This document shows positions 29,606 to 33,099 of a stretch of DNA of 33,099 nucleotides, piece after piece. A model generated the notes under the pieces. The model was not told where the DNA came from, made no database searches, and was given only the letters and a program-made list of their open reading frames with translations. Every line of letters starts with the position of its first letter. The first letter of the stretch is position 1. The translations under genes were made by a program, and so were the position numbers. The stretch comes from a virus. The DNA is taken from positions 1-33,099 of the IMG/VR virus record IMGVR_UViG_3300034791_000481; one strand, written 5' to 3'.

Positions 29606-29903
29606 TATTATGGCAGACTTTGATCCAAAAGAATTAAAGAACAGTAAAAGAATTTTTAAGAGTGCTACTCCTAAGTATACTTTAGATTGGTATATTAAAT
29701 GGGTAGCTTCTATATTTGTACTTAGTGCAATGTCTCTAAGAGGCATTGACGGATTGCAAATGTTTGATTTAGGATTATCTGCAATAGGCATTATGCTATG
29801 GTTGTGGGTTTCTATTATATGGAAGGATCGTGCACTGATTCTTTTAAATGGAGTTGGACTAATGTTCTTAATTAAGAATTTGGTCACAACTATTTACACT
29901 TAA
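29595..29903 (+). CDS. Three-helix membrane protein, unknown
   Basis: A 102-residue protein with a charged, soluble N-terminus (MADFDPKELKNSKRIFKSA) followed by three hydrophobic segments: WYIKWVASIFVLSAMSL (about 48-64), LGLSAIGIMLWLWVSIIW and ILLNGVGLMFLIKNLV. The pattern IKW-x-A-x5-SAMSLRG then D-LGLS-IG-x-LWLWVSIIWKDRA resembles small inner-membrane proteins found in marine phages and bacteria. An internal ATG at 29610 is an alternative start; neither has a strong Shine-Dalgarno. Its stop lies in the palindrome upstream of the inositol operon. Confidence 0.68.
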   Translation: MMNSIMADFDPKELKNSKRIFKSATPKYTLDWYIKWVASIFVLSAMSLRGIDGLQMFDLGLSAIGIMLWLWVSIIWKDRALILLNGVGLMFLIKNLVTTIYT

Positions 29904-29978
29904 GTGCAAACTAGAATTAAAACTACTATAACTACTATAAGTGAGCTACTCTTAATCCAGTCAAATACTCACTATAAT
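29893..29978 (+). promoter_or_regulatory. Regulatory region before the inositol-phosphate synthase operon
   Basis: Three features lie close together. TTTACACTTAAGTGCAAA (29893-29910) is a near-perfect palindrome with a perfect 10-base core CACTTAAGTG. A 9-base direct repeat ACTACTATA occurs at 29922-29930 and 29931-29939. AGTGAG (29940-29945) pairs with CTCACT (29968-29973), which runs into a -10-like TATAAT (29973-29978). No good -35 is found at 17 bases, so the promoter call is tentative; an activator-dependent or middle-type promoter is possible. Confidence 0.45.
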
Positions 29979-30001
29979 AAACTGATATAAAGGAGAAAAT
30001 T

Positions 30002-31282
30002 ATGTCTAAAATTAATATCGCAATCGCCGGCGTCGGCAACTGTTCATCAGCACTCGTTCAGGGTGTTCAATACTATAACGAAAATCCAGAAGATACAATT
30101 GGTCTAATGTTTGAAGACATTGGTGGATATTCATCTCCAAACTTTAACTTTGTAGTTGGCTTTGATGTTGATTCACGTAAAGTTGGTCAACGATTAAATA
30201 AAGCAATCTATGCTAAACCAAATTGTAACATGGAAGTATTTCCTCCAGGTCATGATATGAGCTGTATTGCTAACGAGTCTACTGTGTATAGATCACCAAC
30301 ACTTGATGGCATTGCACCACACATGCATGATTTAGATGAGAACATTTCGTTTTTAGAAGATACAGAAACAACTCCAATCTCAGCAGCTAAATACCGTGAG
30401 ATTCTTAAAAATCGTAAAGTTGATGTTTTACTTAATTATATGCCAGTAGGTTCAGAAGAAGCAGCAAGATGGCATATTGAAAATGCTATTCGAGCTGGAG
30501 TGCATATTGTTAATTGCATGCCAACTTATATTTCTACTAAAGATGCTATGGAATTAGAAGAACTTGCTATTGAAAATGGTGTAACAATCGTTGGTTCTGA
30601 TATGCGTTCTGATTATGGAGCATCACGTTTATCTGAAGTTCTTCAAGGGTCTATTATGGATTCTGGTTTATTAGTAACTCAGCACATTCAAGAAAATAAA
30701 GCTTGTGGAGCAACTCAAGGCGATATGCGTAGAACAGGTCGTACTGCTAATACTGATTTCTTAAATATGGCTACTAAAGATCGCTTAAAGAATAAGCATA
30801 TCTCTAAAGAAAACGTATTGAATGGTCAAGCAGTTGTACGTGGTAAAGATATTGCTGGCCTTACAATGTATGCAGGGCCATCACTTACAGTTTTCCAAAA
30901 ACCAGGCGATAAGTATATTGGTTCTGATAACAAGATTGCTAACATTGATATGGTATTCTGGGGTTGGGCAGGAGCACGTTATGAACTTACTGCTCGTTTA
31001 TCTGTTCAAGATTCTCCAAATAGTGCTGGTATTGTTTATGATGCTATTAGATTCTGTAAAGTTGCTTCTGAAATGGGTCTTGTTGGTTACCTTCGTGGTC
31101 CATCAGCATGGTCTCAAAAGACTCCACCACAACAGCTTAAAACTGCAGATGCTAAGTTCGAATGCGATGCTTTAGCTCGTAGAGTTTTGACTGATATTAC
31201 ACGCCCTCAACTTAAAGAAAATAAGCCAAAAGTTGAAGACTTAACTTATACATTCCAATCAGGTGAAAATGACTATGCCTAA
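30002..31282 (+). CDS. Myo-inositol-1-phosphate synthase family protein
   Basis: A 426-residue protein of the myo-inositol-1-phosphate synthase (Ino1) family, closest in form to the short bacterial and archaeal enzymes (about 360-400). The enzyme isomerises glucose-6-phosphate to inositol-1-phosphate with bound NAD. Seen: N-terminal Rossmann motif IAIAGVGNCSSALVQG (10-16), GFDVDSRKVG, LLNYMPVGSEEA, VGSDMRSDYGA, NTDFLNM (250-256), DSPNSAGIVYDAIRF (337 on) and GPSAWSQKTPPQQL near the C-terminus. These are the conserved catalytic-domain segments. Shine-Dalgarno AAAGGAG is good. Downstream genes overlap, indicating an operon. In a phage this is an unusual metabolic gene; the end use is unknown. 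Confidence 0.9.
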   Translation: MSKINIAIAGVGNCSSALVQGVQYYNENPEDTIGLMFEDIGGYSSPNFNFVVGFDVDSRKVGQRLNKAIYAKPNCNMEVFPPGHDMSCIANESTVYRSPTLDGIAPHMHDLDENISFLEDTETTPISAAKYREILKNRKVDVLLNYMPVGSEEAARWHIENAIRAGVHIVNCMPTYISTKDAMELEELAIENGVTIVGSDMRSDYGASRLSEVLQGSIMDSGLLVTQHIQENKACGATQGDMRRTGRTANTDFLNMATKDRLKNKHISKENVLNGQAVVRGKDIAGLTMYAGPSLTVFQKPGDKYIGSDNKIANIDMVFWGWAGARYELTARLSVQDSPNSAGIVYDAIRFCKVASEMGLVGYLRGPSAWSQKTPPQQLKTADAKFECDALARRVLTDITRPQLKENKPKVEDLTYTFQSGENDYA

Positions 31283-31655
31283 AATTAACACATTTGATAT
31301 TGATGGTGTAATTTATTTTGGTGAAGATTTTACAGGAGTTAGGCCTTGTGAAGAAGATATTATCATCACGGGCCGCTCCTTTGAGCAAAGAGAAGAAACT
31401 ACCGAAATGTTACATTCTAGAGGCATATATAATAGAGTGCTTATGAATCCATTAACACGAGAAGATTCTAGATATTCTCGTTTATCGTCTGGATATCATA
31501 AGGCTCAAACAATTTGGGATTTAAAAGAAAAAGGATACGAAATAGGATTACACTTTGAAGATGATCCTATTCAAATAGAGGCTATTAGAGAAGCACATCC
31601 CAATTTACAAATTATACATATGATAAGAGAAGGTGAAGATTTAATTGGCTACTAA
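31275..31655 (+). CDS. HAD-superfamily phosphatase-like protein
   Basis: A 126-residue protein. The ATG at 31275 is taken because AGGTGA lies 8 bases upstream; ATG at 31269 and GTG at 31263 are alternatives. HAD motifs are in order: motif I FDIDGVI (D8, D10), motif II ITGRS (T32), a lysine in YHKAQTIWDLK (K76), and motif IV HFEDDP (D96, D97). The small size means there is no separate cap domain. It probably hydrolyses a phosphate ester, and inositol-1-phosphate from the upstream synthase is an attractive substrate, but that is inference. It overlaps the synthase by 8 bases and the next gene by 11. Confidence 0.8.
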   Translation: MPKINTFDIDGVIYFGEDFTGVRPCEEDIIITGRSFEQREETTEMLHSRGIYNRVLMNPLTREDSRYSRLSSGYHKAQTIWDLKEKGYEIGLHFEDDPIQIEAIREAHPNLQIIHMIREGEDLIGY

Positions 31656-32703
31656 TTTATGGAAATATGTTGATCAAAGCGTAGCAGATGATATATCTTA
31701 TTTTTGGAAGCGTGTTATTGAAGGCTTTGATTACCGTGCAGGATTGACTGACTTCTTTAATGGTGCTGATCCAGCTATACAATGGAACACAGAATACTTT
31801 GGCCCCAATGTAACTATGGATGATCGATTACGATATATAGCAGAAAATATATCAACAAACAAAAATATATCAGATGTAAATCGTGCACTTAACTTTGTAA
31901 TTACTCACTTTTATGGAGGTAGAGACTGCCATAGAGTTCTTAACGCAGAATTAGACCCTAAGAAAGCGTATACAGATTTTGAACGAGCATTAATTGATCC
32001 AGAATATGTAGGTCAGATTAAATCTAATTTAGATAGAGCTAGATCTCTTGGATATTCTATTTGGTCTAGGACTGAGTTACATACATCTTTAATGGGTGCA
32101 TCAAATAAATATGCTAAACAGGAATTTGGATTTGATACTCATTCTGTTAATATGATTGCATGGCTAGCAGGTTGGATTAAAGATGGAACGGTTGATAAGA
32201 TACTTAATGCTAAAACTTTAAAAGAGTGCGCTGGTGTATTACTTTCTAAAGAAGGTATTGGTCCTTACTACGGATATCATGGAGCAACTGACCAATCGAC
32301 TAATCCATCTATGGCATTTACTCATGATGAACCATTTGTTTTACCTGGACCAGGATGTCAACACACGCTTAAAATGTTATTTCCAACTCTAACTAATAAA
32401 GAATGTTCGCCTGGAAATCAGGTTGTTTGGGTTAGAGAAAATCAAGAAAAGTTATTTGGTAAAATGCATTTTAATGATTATTGGCATAATATTAAAGTAG
32501 ATGGTATTGATGTATATTCATTTGCTCAAAACGAATTAACATGTTATACTGCAGAAGTTGCGTTATGCCAGTATGGAGTATATTGTGATATGCAACAAAA
32601 TCCATCTAGAATTGAAAAAAGACAAATAGCAAAGGTTGATGTCACTTCAATCGTAGAAAGTTTACAAACAGAACCATCCTCTATAGAAGAATTTTTTCTA
32701 TGA
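31645..32703 (+). CDS. Helix-hairpin-helix-type protein, possible base-hypermodification enzyme
   Basis: A 352-residue protein with a TTG start (AGGTGAA seven bases upstream; no in-frame ATG before about residue 58). The C-terminal region EGIGPYYGYHGATD (204-216) followed after a loop by LPGPGCQHTLKMLFP (234 on) follows the layout of the helix-hairpin-helix, DNA-glycosylase-like fold: a GIG-x-Y turn, then D, then a GPG turn. This layout recalls the alpha-glutamyl/putrescinyl-thymine pyrophosphorylase family, which attaches groups to hydroxymethyl-pyrimidines in hypermodified phage DNA. The N-terminal half (residues 15-170) is helical and does not show that family's usual PWT motif. The match is suggestive only. 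Confidence 0.4.
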   Translation: MATNLWKYVDQSVADDISYFWKRVIEGFDYRAGLTDFFNGADPAIQWNTEYFGPNVTMDDRLRYIAENISTNKNISDVNRALNFVITHFYGGRDCHRVLNAELDPKKAYTDFERALIDPEYVGQIKSNLDRARSLGYSIWSRTELHTSLMGASNKYAKQEFGFDTHSVNMIAWLAGWIKDGTVDKILNAKTLKECAGVLLSKEGIGPYYGYHGATDQSTNPSMAFTHDEPFVLPGPGCQHTLKMLFPTLTNKECSPGNQVVWVRENQEKLFGKMHFNDYWHNIKVDGIDVYSFAQNELTCYTAEVALCQYGVYCDMQQNPSRIEKRQIAKVDVTSIVESLQTEPSSIEEFFL

Positions 32704-33099
32704 AAAACATATTGAATTGTCCATTTATTCCTGTAGCTAAACGAGCAGCTTCTCATAGAGGAGCTCAAGGTGTTATATATGGAGATGAAGTAAAGCAAAA
32801 GTACGGTAATTGCGATGTTAATTACGGTGGGCAAATAGAAGACCATAATGAATATGATAATCTTTGGGTATATCATGGAAGCGATTTTAGTGGTGGTCTT
32901 AATATGTTTGGTGGTGTTTATGGGTTTCCGTATGTAAAGAACACAGTAAACTTTTCTAAGTTTAAAGGCCAAGTATACTCCATTGGAATTGATTTTCCAG
33001 AGTATCACACTATGATAAAAGATAAATTAGCATCAGCCAAAAAAGAAGTACAACCAGAATGGAATGATGTAGATTTAGTAAATCTTGAAAGAATGTATA
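32700..33099 (+). CDS. Unknown protein, 3' end outside window
   Basis: Open from an ATG at 32700, which overlaps the preceding stop (ATGA), to the window end; 133 codons are visible. It begins MKNILNCPFIPVAKRAASHR and has alternating short strands and glycine-rich turns: DNLWVYHGSDFSGGLNMFGG, then VNFSKFKGQVYSIGIDFPEY. A strand, then GG turn, then strand order is compatible with an N-terminal Rossmann-like domain such as in GT-B glycosyltransferases, but this is a guess from pattern. Because it is the fourth gene of the inositol operon, its identity is central to the pathway; the remainder of the gene is needed. Confidence 0.65.
   Translation, partial: MKNILNCPFIPVAKRAASHRGAQGVIYGDEVKQKYGNCDVNYGGQIEDHNEYDNLWVYHGSDFSGGLNMFGGVYGFPYVKNTVNFSKFKGQVYSIGIDFPEYHTMIKDKLASAKKEVQPEWNDVDLVNLERMY

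Noticed and set aside
29453-29887. A 144-codon open frame on the minus strand
   Set aside because: It overlaps two well-supported + strand genes in antisense, has no Shine-Dalgarno or promoter, and its protein has the shape of reverse-read hydrophobic segments.
32544-33008. A 154-codon open frame on the minus strand
   Set aside because: It is antisense to the end of the HhH-type gene and the partial gene at 32700, both held together by an ATGA overlap. No domain or start signal supports it.
1-33099. CRISPR arrays, insertion sequences, attachment sites and integrase
   Set aside because: No regularly spaced repeats, transposase or integrase frames, or terminal inverted repeats were seen. The tRNA is complete, with no flanking duplicated 3' end visible in the window.

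Overview
This AT-rich window (roughly one third G+C by eye) is part of the genome of a T4-like contractile-tailed phage. The evidence is the T4 core gene set in the order usual for marine T4-like phages: gp17 (partial), 18, 19, 20, a small prohead core protein, 21, 22, 23, uvsY, uvsW, 55, 47, 46, 45, 44, 62, regA, hsp20 and 43. The hsp20 gene, the CobS/CobT-like pair, the low G+C and the absence of photosynthesis genes suggest a marine phage of a heterotroph (pelagiphage or roseophage type) rather than a typical cyanophage. This is inference; the host cannot be read from the window. All recognised genes are on the + strand.

Layout. 1-8.2 kb: head and tail module (terminase end, sheath, tube, portal, prohead core, protease, scaffold, major capsid, a second gp19-type protein). 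8.2-14.8 kb: a lipoprotein, then recombination and late-transcription genes (uvsY, uvsW, an Sm-like protein, the late sigma gp55, gp47 and gp46 with a small unknown between them). 14.9-18.6 kb: a metalloprotease/vWA protein and a MoxR-type AAA+ ATPase, each behind its own copy of a duplicated upstream module, then a DUF3310-like gene. 18.6-25.0 kb: the replisome (clamp, clamp loader, RegA, Hsp20, DNA polymerase). 25.1-29.2 kb: accessory nucleotide and DNA genes (Sm-like paralog, MazG-like, a candidate archaeo-eukaryotic-type primase, GroES-like, dATP/dGTP diphosphohydrolase family, dCMP hydroxymethylase-like, dCMP deaminase) and a tRNA-Arg(TCT). 29.2-33.1 kb: small unknowns and then an overlapping operon of myo-inositol-1-phosphate synthase, a HAD-type phosphatase, a helix-hairpin-helix-type enzyme, and a protein cut by the window end.

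Two promoter classes can be read directly. Nine T4-type late boxes (TATAAATA, two of them in tandem) precede structural, recombination and hsp20 genes, which fits the gp55 and gp45 encoded here. A second class has TTTACA or TTTACT, exactly 17 bases, then TATAAT with an extended -10 (TGTGATATAAT). It occurs six times on + and once on -, often with an inverted repeat centred between the boxes, and precedes gp55, the vWA protein, the MoxR ATPase, gp43 and the accessory genes.

The most interesting part is the right end. The thymidylate-synthase-fold protein carries Cys148 and Asp179, the dCMP-hydroxymethylase signature, and lies near a dCMP deaminase. Downstream is the inositol-phosphate synthase operon. 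Together they suggest a possible DNA base hypermodification or sugar-like decoration pathway. The enzyme families are supported by sequence; the combined pathway is inference. A structured leader element with covarying pairs, shared by two late transcripts, and a promoter antisense to the first Sm-like gene are also notable.
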